Assembly: GCA_964036665.1 (NCBI GenBank)
Contig: OZ038528.1
Coordinates: forward strand, 1,736,001 to 1,800,000
Source of the DNA: Gordius sp. MW1
Taxonomy: Eukaryota > Nematomorpha > Gordioida > Gordea > Gordiidae
Reading direction: 5' to 3'
DNA length: 64,000 bases
The notes under the pieces are model-generated. The model did not search any database. It was not told the origin of the DNA and saw only the letters and a program-made list of their open reading frames with translations. Position numbers and translations under genes: made by a program. Of this stretch, positions 25,172 to 38,138 are shown one piece after another (the first letter of the stretch is position 1; each line of letters starts with the position of its first letter).

Positions 25172-26400
25172 ATTAATTGCTATGCAATTTATGGGCTCAC
25201 TTTTGGTTGTCTGTCCTAGAGATCTGCACGGGCAGCCCCGGCCCGCGGACGGGCCTAAAAGCCCGGCCCGCGGGCGGGTACGGACGGGCTTTTTATTATA
25301 CGGACCGGGCCCGGACGGGCTTAAAAATTAGTGGAACGGGCGCGGGCGGACCTGAGATTTTTTTAACGGGCTTGAACGGGCCTGACGATTTATAAACGGG
25401 CTTGAACGGGCCAGAGATTATATAAACGGTCATGGAATTACAAAGGTCTTTAAAAGTCAGACAATTCTATAAATATATTTTTTTATTGATAATTTAGATT
25501 TAGATTATTAATTGCTTAATTTTGAAACCCCTAATTTGTATATCCTGTAGCATTAATTCCTTTTTCAAGCCCTAAATTTGACTTTAAAACATTTTTATTC
25601 TATTTGTTAGTTATAGATTTATGTTTACATAATTTAAGATTATAGCTTCGTATATATTCTTTTATAAGTAAGTTCAATTGCTTATTTACAATGCACCAAA
25701 ATTTTTGTGTTTAATTTTATCACAAATTTTACTGGTATATTATTAAGGCCATATAATTTAATAAATATTTTTGTTCTAATCTAAAACTTAAGTGTATTAA
25801 CATATATAAATTAATCAAAACAATGTAAGCTACTTATTTAAAGTTGAATATTTTCATATAATTCTATTAAAGTATTTTTATTTAATGATAATAATGAAAA
25901 ATCTTAGGTGTATTAACTTAAATTAATCAAATAAAGGTAAAGTGTTGAAAGTGGAATATTCTCATGGAGTTTTTTATAGTAATTTAATAATAGTAGGTAC
26001 TATATTAAAATTTTTTGGTGTAATAACTGCGGAAATAATTGATGATTTATTTTTTTTACATGATGATTATTGATGTTTTTTTACAAATATGTCAAAAAAT
26101 AAAATAAAATTATGCAAAATTTTTGATGAATTGGGCCGGGAGCGGAGTTTTAAACAAATTTGAACGGGCTTGAGCGGGCCTGACGTTTTTCTAAACGGGT
26201 ACGAACGGGTTTGAAAAATTTACGGACGGGCTCGGACGGGCTTGGACTGGCCTGAAGTGTTGAAAAAAAATTACGGGCAGGCTCGGAGGCCGACCTTACG
26301 GCCCGTTGCCTCTCTCCGTCCTATCCTGTCCTGTGCTGCCCAATTTGTAATTTTTTAAATAATTGTTGCGAAAACATTAATTGCTGTGGATTACTGTAAA
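25172..26400. mobile_element. Family D-like element inserted into a family E repeat
   Basis: Family E left part (ATTGCTATGCAATTTATGGG, then GGTTGTCTGTCC) ends near 25218, and its right part (CCTGTCCTGTGCTGCCCAAT to GTAAAAGACTTTTATTTTG) resumes near 26324. The same sequence is uninterrupted at 32962-33095. Between them lie about 1.1 kb with GC-rich arms at each end (GCACGGGCAGCCCC on the left, GGCCCGTTGCCTCT on the right), rich in repeated ACGGGCTTGA and ACGGGCCTGA units, around an AT-rich core. The exact ends and target duplication are unclear. No coding frame of note. Confidence 0.65.
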
Positions 26401-28161
26401 AGACTTTTATTTTGCCATCGCATATAGACTAGCTAATGACCGGCTTATTATAAAATTTATGTAAACCCGCTTTCATATCTTTAAATTTCTAATATACATT
26501 CTAATGTTTTTACATAATCTTAGATTATAAAAAATTATATCTATTTTATTCTGAAGATTAAAACCCCTATAATTATTAAATATTAATGTAAAATGATAAT
26601 GGTCTGATTCAATAAGAATAGATCAAACTATATTAATTTAAATATGGGATTTAAACCGATTAGTTATTTAACCAATTACACCAATAATAATAAATAATAT
26701 AAGACCTAAAAATCATTTCGATTTAGTTTATGTTATGTAAACTTATATTGAAAAGAGAAAAGCACTTTGGATTTTATGTTTTATTTAACATTTTATTAAA
26801 GATTTTGGGGGGTTAAGGAGTGTGAGGAAAGTATGGTATATAATGTTTTGCGGATCCTGATAACTTAGAAAATTTGATTAAGGAATGTAGCTAAATTCAG
26901 TTAATATTTTTATAAAAAGCTAGTCTGTCTAAAGTTTTAGCTCTAAGAGCTTTGATTTTTCCGGATATTTTGTACTTTTGTAACATTGGTGAGGAGATTT
27001 TCTCATTGAACCAGACAACTTACTGTTGAGCAAGTTTGTTTGTGTGATAAATACCACATATAAATTTCCCACAAAATCTCTAGAAATATGCAAAAATCAT
27101 CCATATGAACTTTCTTTGGGCTTGTTTTGGCAGCTAAGTTCTGTAGAAGTTTGGTTTTACAAACTCTTATGTTGAACACTTTCGTGGTGTTGAAGAAAAT
27201 GACAGCTGATAAAGGAAAAAGATTTTTTATATAATCTCAAAAGTGTAATTTTACGCATTTCTAAATGATTAAAACCATTATAAATTAAAAAAAAGTTTCC
27301 GTTGTTAAAAATTTAATTTTATTATAAGTAATGGGTCGATTGAAAGAGCGTTTCAGCAAATTTTTATTAAAATTAGTTGTTTTTTGTATAGAAAATATAC
27401 CTTTTATCCTCTTTAAACATTTTGAAATTGCTAAGAAATATAAAATTACAAAAGCAATCTTTTATAATTAATCCTAAATTTTTATAGATATTGCTTATTA
27501 GAAATTTATAAATTGATAATTTATCAATTTAATATACTTACAAACCCGATAAGCTTGTTAGGACATCATAAGCTGTTATAATATAATAATAGTTCTATCA
27601 AGCAAACAATAAAATAAATATATACTCTGGGCATCAAGTAGTTTCTAAGCATATTTCGACAATAATAATTTTTTGAGGTTTTTGAATGATGGATACAAAT
27701 TGGCCCTACCAATACTTTCTTAACTTTAATTTTTATACTTAAAATACTTTTCCTCAAATCTAATATTTGGCTAATTATGTCGATATAATTACGCAATTAA
27801 AATTTGTTTATGAAATAATGATTATTTTACGTATTTAAAACTTTGCCAAATGTACCTGAAGATAAACTGACAAAAGGTACAAATTCTATTTTAAAATGTG
27901 ATTGGCTGAAAGATATAAATACATACGGAAATTAAAATGATTAAATATATACATAAATACTAGAATTTATTAATAGTAAAGGTGAGTCATACTCATCATA
28001 TATATATCTCTTCCGTGGAGTTGGCAAAGTTATATTGACAAATGTCAGAAGTTATGACTGACGCGCTAACACTCTCATACAAAAGTTTATTAAAATTTAT
28101 ATTAAATTTTATTAATTGATTAGAAATAACAAAGTATAACGCCAAATATTTTTAAAATGTT
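26401..28161. other. Gene-free AT-rich stretch
   Basis: No gene or element recognised. Confidence 0.5.
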
Positions 28162-28169
28162 ATCCTTAT

Positions 28170-28362
28170 CAGAGGTCAAATTTATTTAGAATTTTTGCCC
28201 GAACCCGACCCGTTGCGATTTTGTAACTAAATTGTCCGCCAGGGCCCGCTCGAACCCTTCTAGATATTATTAGTTTGTTGTAATAATAATGTAATGTATT
28301 CCAGCAAAATTTAACGCCGGACTGGCAATGTCGGGCAGCGGGCCGAGATTTTCTGATCTCTA
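28170..28362. mobile_element. GC-rich hAT-type MITE, family D
   Basis: The left end CAGAGGTCAAATTTATTTAG precedes GCCCGAACCCGACCC; the right end is CGGGCAGCGGGCCGAG, then TTCTGATCTCTA. Flanks ATCCTTAT (28162-28169) and ATCCATAT (28363-28370) match at 7 of 8. Confidence 0.87.
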
Positions 28363-28426
28363 ATCCATATATGTTAAAATTGTTGCTAACATTAGAAGTT
28401 CAATAATGATTTTGTTGTGATGGAAT

Positions 28427-28612
28427 TATGGGCGTAGCCAGAGGGGGGGGGGGCAGGGGGCGGGTGCTGCCCCCCCCCCCCTGATTTACGAAAAAAAATT
28501 TTGTTCAATGCAAAAACTTTAAAAAATTAAAAAAAATATGTTTTGCCCCCCTCTAATTGAAATTTTAAACGTTTTGCCCCCCCCCCTAATTCAAAACCTG
28601 GCTACGCCCATG
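28427..28612 (+). mobile_element. hAT-type MITE, family B
   Basis: It has the same terminal motif as family A (TATGGGCGTAGCCAG and CCTGGCTACGCCCATG) but a different body: long G-run and C-run, GATTTACGAAAAAAAA, CAATGCAAAAACTTT, ATGTTTTGCCCCCC and CTAATTCAAAACCTGG. Perfect 8-bp target duplication GATGGAAT at 28419-28426 and 28613-28620. Confidence 0.93.
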
Positions 28613-28620
28613 GATGGAAT

Positions 28621-30131
28621 TGAAACTAAATGGTACATTGGGACTGAAAAAATAATTTAGGGAAGGGCAGATGCTCCTAGCTAGATTCTAAAGTTCTTTT
28701 ATATTAAACTATGATTATTTTTATATAAGCGCCATTTTGTCCCTTTTTATTATCACATAAAATATTCTGAATACGGCCCATTACTTCAATGCATTTGTAA
28801 TTACTAATTAGTGATTAATTAATTCGGATCGCATCCCGTTCATTCAAAATCAGCTCTAAAAATGTTCAATAATTATATTGTTTTTTTAATAGTGTCAAAT
28901 ACAGATTCTTGCATATAAACTATGTTAAATGTCTTTAAGGCTTACCGCGAAATTAAATAAACTATGGTCAAAGTGTGCTTTGGTGTTAGAATAATCCTAA
29001 CTAAACAAAGGAGTCGAATGACCCTTTGAGTGTGTAATTAAGACTAAAGCGTTATTTAATTAAACCGTAGTATAGAAAGCATAATGTTAAACAAGGATCT
29101 GTCCATCTCTCTAAAACTCTGCCATGTGCCTTGTTCAACATTGTCATAACATGATGTACATTAGTTTTATCATTCAATAGGTCAATACCACCATCTATTT
29201 AGTTAATACTATTTAGCGAAACACTATACCTACACTAAAATACTTTCTTATCAATTTGATAAAGTCAAATTAAAATCATTTAGATTATGTCAGATGATAA
29301 TAAATATAATAATGTTTTTAATATGACGTCGTTTGTTCTACATAAATTACACTTTTATCGAACGCCCTACGAGCCTAACAGGTGTCCCATGTGCCGCATG
29401 ACCTTACTAAGGCAGGGTGAGGACCTCTTACTTTAAAGGACACATTACCCCCCCCCCCCCCATCCTAACCCAATCAGCAGTATATACTTTTAGGATAGGG
29501 TAAAATAAAGGGGTTCAAAAAACTTAGAAATCTAGTATATATATATATATATTGTATAATAATGTCGTAATGTACCACTGGCGCATTGGAGTTTGCCAGA
29601 GTAGAGTAGTAGCATAAAGCAAGTGTGCCACCACGCGCCAGATGTCCTTAAAGAGTGCTGGGTATTATATGCCTGCCTGCCTGGACGAAGAATACTAGAG
29701 AGCGCGTTGCTTTAGTTGTTGTAGTAAATTAAGTCTCATTTCAACTGTCCTCCTTTTTGGCGTTGAAAGAGTTTAATGAAACTAAAATAAGCGTAGTATA
29801 CGGCGAGCAAGCCCTTTGCTCGAAAATCATTTTAAAGCACAAAGAAAGTCGGCAAGCTCTATAAGTCTACAAAATCTTAACATATGTTAAAATTTAGTAA
29901 AAGAAAGATCTCCGTCAATAAAAATATGAAATGCTAATTCTATCAAGTTTTCATTAAGTTAATGCTGTTTACTAAACGTGAAATATAATAATTTACTTTG
30001 GAAATGAAATGATCATGTGTATACTTATAATTGATCTACCGATAAATAAGATTAGGTTAGTAGAATCCAATCCATAAAGGACTTTGGTTTAATAAAGTGC
30101 ACTACTTAACTTATATGTTTCAAATATAATA
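28621..30131. other. Gene-free stretch
   Basis: No gene recognised. It contains a C-run near 29448-29461 and an AT dinucleotide run near 29531-29552. Confidence 0.5.
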
Positions 30132-30139
30132 GTTGTGAC

Positions 30140-30312
30140 CATGGGCGTAGCCATCATTGGAATTAGAGGGGGGCAATAATGGTTTAGGGAGAGGCAAAAT
30201 GATCATATTTTGAAATTTCAGCCATAATTTTTATAAATTTCAACAAATTTTTAGATTTAAAGGTGGGCGGTTGCCCCTCCCTGCCCCCCCCCCCCCTTTG
30301 GCTACGCCCATG
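30140..30312 (-). mobile_element. hAT-type MITE, family A
   Basis: Left end CATGGGCGTAGCCATCATTGG, right end TTTGGCTACGCCCATG after a C-run. Flanks GTTGTGAC (30132-30139) and GTTGTGCC (30313-30320) match at 7 of 8. Confidence 0.91.
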
Positions 30313-30320
30313 GTTGTGCC

Positions 30321-31000
30321 TAATTCGTTCCTAAATCTTTTCATGAGCTAAACTCTGGTAATGGTTTAGTTTTAATAGATCTTCTTTAATAATAATAGGT
30401 AAAACAAGTAAAAAAAAGAGGGTGGGTGGGGGAAGAAGTGGACACCCGTCTCCAACCTGTCGCGTGCCATAAAACTTTTCCATGTAAGAATGATTAGAGG
30501 CGAAACACCTTTACTTTTGTCGTTATTTTGTGGGCTGTGACACGCGCGGTTGACTTTTTAACGCCACCTAGACCATTTATTAGGCAGGTGAAAAATGTTT
30601 TGAACTTCATAATAGAACTCTATTTCTTTAGAAATTAATATTATAGCCTGCCTCCCCACTTTATTCATTTCTATTTTTAGAAATTGCATTTTTGCAAATT
30701 TTAATATTAAATGAGATATATATATATATATAGTGTTTAAGTGTGTTTAAATTAAGTCCGTTATTGAAAATATAAAGTTTTTAAAGGTATACAAAGGTCA
30801 ATTAGGAAAAAGACCAAGATTCTAATGTTCATGATATATGAATTTTACCAAATTATTATTATTATAAAGACTAAGTACCCCTAACCATCCTATATTATAA
30901 AGTATCGAATTAAATTTTTCTATTTTCAATAACCTAAAACTCATAATTTTGAGGGGAGCAGAATCAAATTTATTCTGTTTGAAAGATCACGTATTCTCTA
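30321..31000. other. Gene-free stretch
   Basis: No gene seen. A TA dinucleotide run lies near 30716-30733. Confidence 0.5.
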
Positions 31001-31008
31001 TCGTTGGG

Positions 31009-31154
31009 CATGGGAGTAGCCAGGGGGTGGCAGAGAGGGACGGCTGCCCCCCCCCTCTAGATCCAAAAATTCTTCACAATGTAAAAAAATTCTGGCTGGA
31101 ACCCTCCTTATATCATTATTGACCCCCTCTAAATCCAATCCGGGCTACGGCCAG
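31009..31154 (+). mobile_element. hAT-type MITE, family A
   Basis: Left end CATGGGAGTAGCCAGG, right end CCGGGCTACGGCCAG. Flanks TCGTTGGG (31001-31008) and GCGTTGGG (31155-31162) match at 7 of 8. Confidence 0.9.
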
Positions 31155-31538
31155 GCGTTGGGCCACCCAACTCGTCCACAACCGTATAAATTAGTCTTCG
31201 CAAAATCGTGAACTCTTATCCATTTTCATTCCTACTTTTACATCTATTAATACGTATACGTACATGACTCCACCATCCACCATAGTAAATTTTATAGCAG
31301 GAGTAGTGTTTTACTGATAATGGGGACAGGTGTTAAAAGGCGTCACTTTAACAACTAACTCTTCTACGGTCCAAACAGACTCCTCTCCCCCCGCTCTGAC
31401 ACCTTTATTTTTTTTCATATACCTTATGCCCCTCTGTCCCCTCTGTTAATTTAATATGTACCACCAAAGTAAAGTAGAGTTGTTGAACAGTATACCGCTA
31501 CTTTTTTTTTGTCCGACCTTAACTATATAGGTCATAGG

Positions 31539-31679
31539 CATGGGCGTACCCAGGGGGGGGGGCAGCCCCTAATTTACGAGAAAAAAAATTTTTTAATGCA
31601 AAAACATTGAAAAATTAAAAAAAATTATGTTTTGCCCCCCCCCCCCCCCCCCCTAATTCAAAACCTGGGTACGCCCATG
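31539..31679 (+). mobile_element. hAT-type MITE, family B
   Basis: Left end CATGGGCGTACCCAGG, right end CCTGGGTACGCCCATG; body with AATTTACGAG, ATGCAAAAACATTG and a 19-base C-run. Flanks GTCATAGG (31531-31538) and GTCACAGG (31680-31687) match at 7 of 8. The matching change GTACCC/GGGTAC in both ends is notable. Confidence 0.91.
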
Positions 31680-31687
31680 GTCACAGG

Positions 31688-32961
31688 CCATAAAAAGTAT
31701 AACTGTGTACACGAAGTAGTAGTAGTGGAATAATAATAATAATGATAATCTGTTTTAATTTACCCTCCGAGAGACTCGCATTTGATTCTTCCACCTACTC
31801 TAGGCTGTGCAATGCTATGGTCCGTTTGGTGTAAATGTAATAGCTTTGAAGTTCAGGGGTATGAATATACTTTGACTGACTTATTGATTTTTAAAATGTC
31901 AAAAATAATGATGTTTTAAAATACACAACAACAGTAAAGGCCACCCCCCCTCCTGCCTACCCACCTTACCCCATTAAAATCCTAGTACTTTACTCACTTA
32001 ACTTGATTTTCATTATGCGAGTTTGCTATATATATATATATCTGGTCAAAGAATAAGTATTGTTCAGTAGTTGTCTAATCTTAATCACTTATTCCTTTTC
32101 TCCCCCCACTTTCTCGTATCGATAAAATAAATTTTTAAATTATTAACAACATTTCCCAAATTTTGCCTACCATAACATAGTTTAATTGCGCAAAGGTTTT
32201 AATTTAATAAAAAAATTAAGCTTTATCAAAAATCTTAAGAAGCACCCGGCTGTTATATATGGAGAAGATCTGAGGTTGCGTAACACGAGGTAAATCTTTT
32301 AATATCTCTAAATTTAAGACATTTTTCCCATATATATTTAATTATGACAGATTTTTATATTTACATATATATTAAAAAAATCAAAAATCAATTAAATAAT
32401 TTGTATACTATCATATTGACTAATTCATTTAAAAGAAAATATCAATCAAATCCAGATTTTTAATAGTTACCGATATGACTAAATTTCAAATTTGACCTAA
32501 CATTTTTCTAAAACATTTAGAGGGTATTATTTTTCCATGCTCTAAAAATTTTTGTTTAGTTTTTAATGAATTCAATAACATTTAAAATAAACTTTTATTT
32601 TATATATTAAGAAGTTCATTTTATTTTGCCAAACTTAAATTTTGCTCTAACTCTATTTTATCAATCGCTGCTCAAAATTTATCTTGTTATATTTAACAAT
32701 TTACCGTACAAGTTTTTTCCATAAACTAATTGCTTTTGATATTTTTTCGAAAAGAATTATTAATTTTGACCTACGTCATATAAGTTATATAATAAAGTAA
32801 CTCTTTTATTTTCTCGTCTTTCCAGAAATTAACCCTGAACGACTAGCACAATGTGAAGCCAAGACGCTAAGCTTATTTATACGGACATTTATTTGAGGTG
32901 TTAGTAATAGCAGATGGCCTTGCATTCTCAGTTTAAATAAAGTGTATTTTGACTTTTAAAT
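31688..32961. other. Gene-free AT-rich stretch
   Basis: No gene recognised; a TA run lies near 32026-32041. Confidence 0.5.
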
Positions 32962-33095
32962 ATGTAATTGCTATCCAATTTATGAGCTCGTTTTTAGTTG
33001 TCCGTCCGTCCTGTCCAACTTGGCTTTATAATCATCGTTATGGAAACTTTTACGGGTTTTAATGGTTTGTAAAAGACTTTTATACTTGTATAATT
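32962..33095 (+). repeat. Family E repeat, uninterrupted copy
   Basis: AATTGCTATCCAATTTATGA, GTTGTCCGTCCGTCC, TGTCCAACTTGG and TGTAAAAGACTTTTATA match the two halves split by the insertion at 25219-26323. The left part also occurs on the other strand at 42950-43030. The family is unnamed here; its ends are not defined. Confidence 0.65.
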
Positions 33096-33745
33096 TTATG
33101 TATTCAATGATAGCGTTTGTAAGCTTTAGTAAATCTCTCTGGATTCAACTGATACGAACGATTAGACTTCTAATGCAATATGTTTCGTTATTTTAAGCCG
33201 TAAATGCTAATTCCTATTGGCACTTAGAGCGATAATTATAAAATTTACGTCTTTGCCCAAGATAATTAAGTTGAAACCTAAAATCATTGTTACTTGCTCT
33301 ATTATATTTTTTGTAAGATCGTTTAAAAAAAGTCTATAATAATAATAAATTCGCCTTCAACAAATATATTTTATTAAATTTGAAAAAGGTTTAATCTCTA
33401 GCAGTGATTTGGCAATACTTTTTTTACCTTTAATTGGTAAACAACTTTGCACCTAAACCAGAGAGGAAAACAAATGAAAAAATATAACTTAAACGCAAGC
33501 ATTTTATTGATCCTATGCCTATCAACAAAATTATCTTCCATTTATTAATTAAACCCTTTGGGTTAGGGGGTTCTTTTTAAAGTTAGCTAGGACACGTATG
33601 ATGAATGATATGACCCATTTAAATTGTAAGCAATTGACAAATAAAAATTAATGAATTTTGGATTCACAAGTTAGGTTTAACGAGGTTACTGCTTATTGGT
33701 TTTGACCCTAAACTTTGTTTATGAAAGAAATGATATTTTATTTAC
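33096..33745. other. Gene-free AT-rich stretch
   Basis: No gene, RNA or repeat recognised. Confidence 0.5.
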
Positions 33746-33753
33746 TAGGAGCC

Positions 33754-33888
33754 CATGGGCGTAGCCAGGGGGTACGGAAAAAAAAATTTCAATGCAAAAA
33801 CTTATGTTTTGCCCTCCTCTAATTGAACTTTTAAACGTTTTGCCCCCCCCCCCCCCTTCCCCTAATTTAAAACCTGGCTACGCCCATA
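33754..33888 (+). mobile_element. hAT-type MITE, family B
   Basis: Left end CATGGGCGTAGCCAGG, right end CCTGGCTACGCCCATA. Flanks TAGGAGCC (33746-33753) and TACGAGCC (33889-33896) match at 7 of 8. The left G-rich part is shortened. Confidence 0.91.
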
Positions 33889-33896
33889 TACGAGCC

Positions 33897-35571
33897 TGCC
33901 CCTGTGATTTTAATATGTGCTAAAGGTAGGGGACATTTTTCTTTGTATAATTTAATGAGGAACTTAAAGTGGGACGAGATTTAGGTGCTGGATTGAGGAT
34001 AAAATTTAAAAATCAATAATTTTTATGGGCTTACAAGGGCGGGTCGGGTTTGAGGGGTATAAAATTAATAAGTTTATTATCGTGCTAGGGGGGGGGGGCG
34101 GTTTATAAAAAAAATAATTTTTTTAGAAACAAATTATACCCTCTTTAGTAGTATAGAACACAACACACATTGCCTGATCAATTGATACATTCAATAATGA
34201 ATTGGGTCAACCATGGGCCTGGTATGGATAAAATTAACTTACACTCAATTAAAGACTCGGGGGGGGGGAGGATAATTATTAAGTTTTACTAATTCACCTA
34301 TCGTGCCCAATTTTTTACCTTAATAAATTAGTTGGATAGATGTAAATTTTTGGGTCAGCTTTTAAATTAAAATTAAATCCCTCTACTTAATTTTTTTAAG
34401 GTTTCTCAATCTAACTAAAACCCCACGCCCAGAGCTTAACATAAGTGTAAAGGCGGGGAGTAGAAAAGGGGAGGTTAAGGAAGGTTTCTCAAATCGGATT
34501 GCCTAAAGTAGTGGAAAAATAGTATATAAGTTAAATTTTTAATTAACACTTGTCCCAGATCTAATTTATTGCGCTTTTCATCAAAACTCATCCTTGTTAT
34601 GATAACCAATTGCGCCGCCCTAAAAGTTTTTTCCCCTAAATTCCTTTAAAAATTCTATGTTTACCCTACACCCACCCCCCTCCTCAAAAAATAATTTAAA
34701 TTAACGGGAGCGGCATTAGTGAATTTTATGATTTTATTAGTTGAATGGTGAAAAAATTGGAGTTAACCCGACCCTTTGCTAATTCTCTTAAATCACCTGC
34801 CAATGTGTCGTTTCTGACCTAATTTCACCGTTCTATCTCCACGCGCTACGAGGCAGGCAATGGGCACAAAGTAAGATGGCTTTAATAATGCTAAGTGATT
34901 TTACATAGCAGCCGCAACGTATATATATAACTAAAAATATAATATAGATATTAGGGGTAAAGGTAAGGAAGGGGTACAAAGAAGACAGGGGCTAAGTTAT
35001 TAAAACGGGAAGGCGGAACGAGGTGGGGAGAGATAGGGACTTAAATTGGGGGGTAAAATGGACCCCAATCTTACTACCTAAAAGGATGCTCTCTCTCGCT
35101 CGTGTCACCTGAATAATTGATGAAAAATCAATAATTTTACATTTCAAAATCTCTTCTTTGCACAACGCCCACCCCACCCCTTCTTAGCTTATTCACTTCT
35201 TTCTTCCTTCCTCTACCCACAGGCTCTATTGTGGTCTACCGATGTTACCTTTTTAGAAAATAAAAAAGAGGATTTTTACACCTCATCTTGACAGCCCCCC
35301 CTTCACTATCACCTCTTTGACACACTCTGTATTGATTGGAAATTATTCACTTGGCTTCGTGGCCAAAAATGATGATTAATTTGAAGTCATATGGATTCGA
35401 TCGGAATGGGATGAGTGATGTTTTTAAGTTAAGTGAGAAAGAGAGCTAGAGAGATTTATTGAGACTTATAAATGGCAACCCGTGTGAGTTAAGATTCATA
35501 TGGCTAAGTTTTAAAAGCTATTTATATTTAAAACATTAATTATTTTGGGATTTTTTAGTGTTTTTTAATAT
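33897..35571. other. Gene-free stretch with scattered G and C runs
   Basis: No gene recognised. It contains several isolated G-runs (for example 34088-34099 and 34259-34268) not attached to recognisable MITE ends. Confidence 0.5.
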
Positions 35572-35579
35572 GCAATATG

Positions 35580-35713
35580 CATGGGCGTAGTCAGGGAGGG
35601 GCGGCTACCCCCTCTTATTCCTAAAATTCTTCAAAATTTGATAAAATTATGACTAAAATTTCAAAAAATTATCATTTTGCACCCCCCTTCTAGATCCAAC
35701 CCTTATGCCCATA
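35580..35713 (+). mobile_element. hAT-type MITE, family A
   Basis: Left end CATGGGCGTAGTCAGG; the right end is decayed (TTATGCCCATA). Flanks GCAATATG (35572-35579) and GCAATAAG (35714-35721) match at 7 of 8. Confidence 0.9.
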
Positions 35714-35721
35714 GCAATAAG

Positions 35722-37025
35722 AAAAATACATAAGTCTTAAAGAGATTTGGGTATGTATATATATAGAGAGTAATAAGAGCTTATAGTTTTTACAGGCATA
35801 TAAAGTAGTTTTTAAAAAATTCAAAAATCATCTGTAACCAAAATATTCTCTCAAATAATATTGCCATAATTGGGTTTATTAACAAATTTTATACTATTTG
35901 AATTGCCTGCCACAAGCTTAATTATATCCGTGAGCATATCGTGGCAAAGATTTTGTACAATTTCACTTGTTCAAACAAAACTTGTTTGAGGAACGTTGGG
36001 TTATTTGCATGGCAAGAATGTAATGCAGCTAAATTTAGTGATTTTTGGATTTTAACTTTTTAATCGGTTTTTCCATTCAATTCAAAGATGAAATTTCAAA
36101 GGAATTCATCAAATATTATGGGTAATTTTTTTTATATTTATTAAAAGAAAATTGATTATAAATACTAAATTTTCAATTAATTTACGGGGGTGGGAAAAAG
36201 TTGGAATTTATTTAGGTATATGGGCAAATATGGTATTAAATTTTTGTGATAATTTCATTAATTATATTAAATTAGGGAAATTTTTAAATTCAACGTGGGC
36301 TGCTGTCTTATCTTTAATGTATTAGGTTGTTAAAAATTAAATTATATTATTAAATATTCTAAGAATTTCGAACCTATTTGACAAATAAATTAAATTAATC
36401 AATTATTAATGATGTTTCTTTAGTTTATCAGAAAATTAGGGCAGCCAAACAAGTTGTAAATAATTAACGTGACACAATGTAACTTGAACTTAAATTAGTT
36501 AATTATCCGATAATTTATTCAATACTTTTATTACCTTACCAATTTTTTATATAGTTTTGGATTTTGTGTATAAAAGACAAAATTGTATTAATTTTGAATC
36601 CTGGTAGATTACTAAATGTCTTTCAACAATTTACTTCTAGTGTTCTTCATAGAAGACTAGCTTTTAGGATCGAACAACATTTTAGCTAAGGGTTTTAAAT
36701 TAATTTTTAAAAACCGGTATCTTATTTTTGACATCTTATATTAATATATACTAAAATTATTTTTACGAAAGCAATTCTAATTCATATAGACAGTATATCT
36801 TGAATTATTCAATGCTCATACAAATTTAATGCAATTAAAGTGTTTGCATGCAAAAATAATGCCTCTTCTTCGAAAAATCTAGGGACTGCATTTAACAACA
36901 GGATTTGTCATTTATAATGCAGGTATGACGTTATCTTTTAAAAACAATATAATGGGTAATTTTATAAGCAATTGCGTAGCCTATTGACGTATTTAGGGCT
37001 AAAATTCAAGTTTTAAATATTTATC
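35722..37025. other. Gene-free AT-rich stretch
   Basis: No gene or element recognised. Confidence 0.5.
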
Positions 37026-37140
37026 ATGGGCAGCCAGGATTAGAACTTGAGGGGACAAAAATGTATTTGGGCGGAGCAAACCAAAATTTGTTAATATTTA
37101 GCCCAATTTCGAATTTTAAAACTTTTGGTTTTATCGATTT
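37026..37140 (-). mobile_element. Decayed family A MITE
   Basis: CATGGGCAGCCAGGATTAG and GAGGGGACAAAAATG resemble the reverse-orientation family A left half. The right end is not recognisable. Confidence 0.5.
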
Positions 37141-37941
37141 CTTCCAAAATGTTATTCCGTTTTCGGAGGAATCTTAAATTTTATTTAATTAGTTATTAAT
37201 GCTTATACAAATCAAAATTTGAGTTTCACTCATCTTTGATAATTTCTTTAAGAGTTTTTATTTTTTATTTTAAATTTTTTATAGCTCACGCCCCTAATTT
37301 TAAATCTATAGGGAGGATACATTTGGGTATAAAATACCAAATTATAAATTTCATTAATTTTAATATTGTATAAATTTTCAAAAAATTTCTTATATTCCAA
37401 GCGCAAAATACAAAATATTTGGCTCACAAAAAATATGATAAAAACCAATATAACGATATTGTAAACAGTTTTTTTAACTTATTGGGGGCGGGGGGGGGGG
37501 ATTTGAATTCAAAGAACTGCCCCCCCCCCTCAACTAAGTAAAACACGATAATTTGAATATCCAAATTGCAAAGATTCCGAAAAACAATAATTTTTTAAAT
37601 CAATTATATCAATACATCGTGGCCCATTATCAACAATTGGTCATACATTAACGTTGAAGATATTGGTTCGTAGGTAACTCGATAAATAGGTATACGAAGT
37701 AAAACTAAAATATAGGAATTATTGATTTTAGAGCATAAATTAAACTTTATTGCCCCTCCCCCCATCGGTCTATAAATCAAAAGTGATTGGAATACGCCCT
37801 ATAACACTGCAGGGGGTGGAGGTAGCTAGACAACTTTTTGTTTTAACATAGATTGCGTGCAAAGCATACATATACAATATATTGGATCTGTTCTAAATTA
37901 TCTCCTAAAGGGCTCAAGTCCATTCATTTAAACCCCCCTTG

Positions 37942-38130
37942 CATGGGCGTAGGCAGAGGGGGGGGGGCAGGAGGGGGGGGCCGCCTCCCTTCCCTTAATG
38001 ACGATATTTTTTTTCAATGCAAAAACCCTTAAAAATTAAAAAATTTATGTTTTGCTCCCCCCCCCTAAATGAACTTTTAAACGTTTCGCCCCCCCCCCCC
38101 CCCCCAATCCAAAACCTGGCTACGCCCATG
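37942..38130 (+). mobile_element. hAT-type MITE, family B
   Basis: Left end CATGGGCGTAGGCAGAG, right end CCTGGCTACGCCCATG. Long G and C runs on both sides, with TTTTCAATGCAAAAACCC inside. Perfect 8-bp target duplication CCCCCTTG at 37934-37941 and 38131-38138. Confidence 0.93.
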
Positions 38131-38138
38131 CCCCCTTG

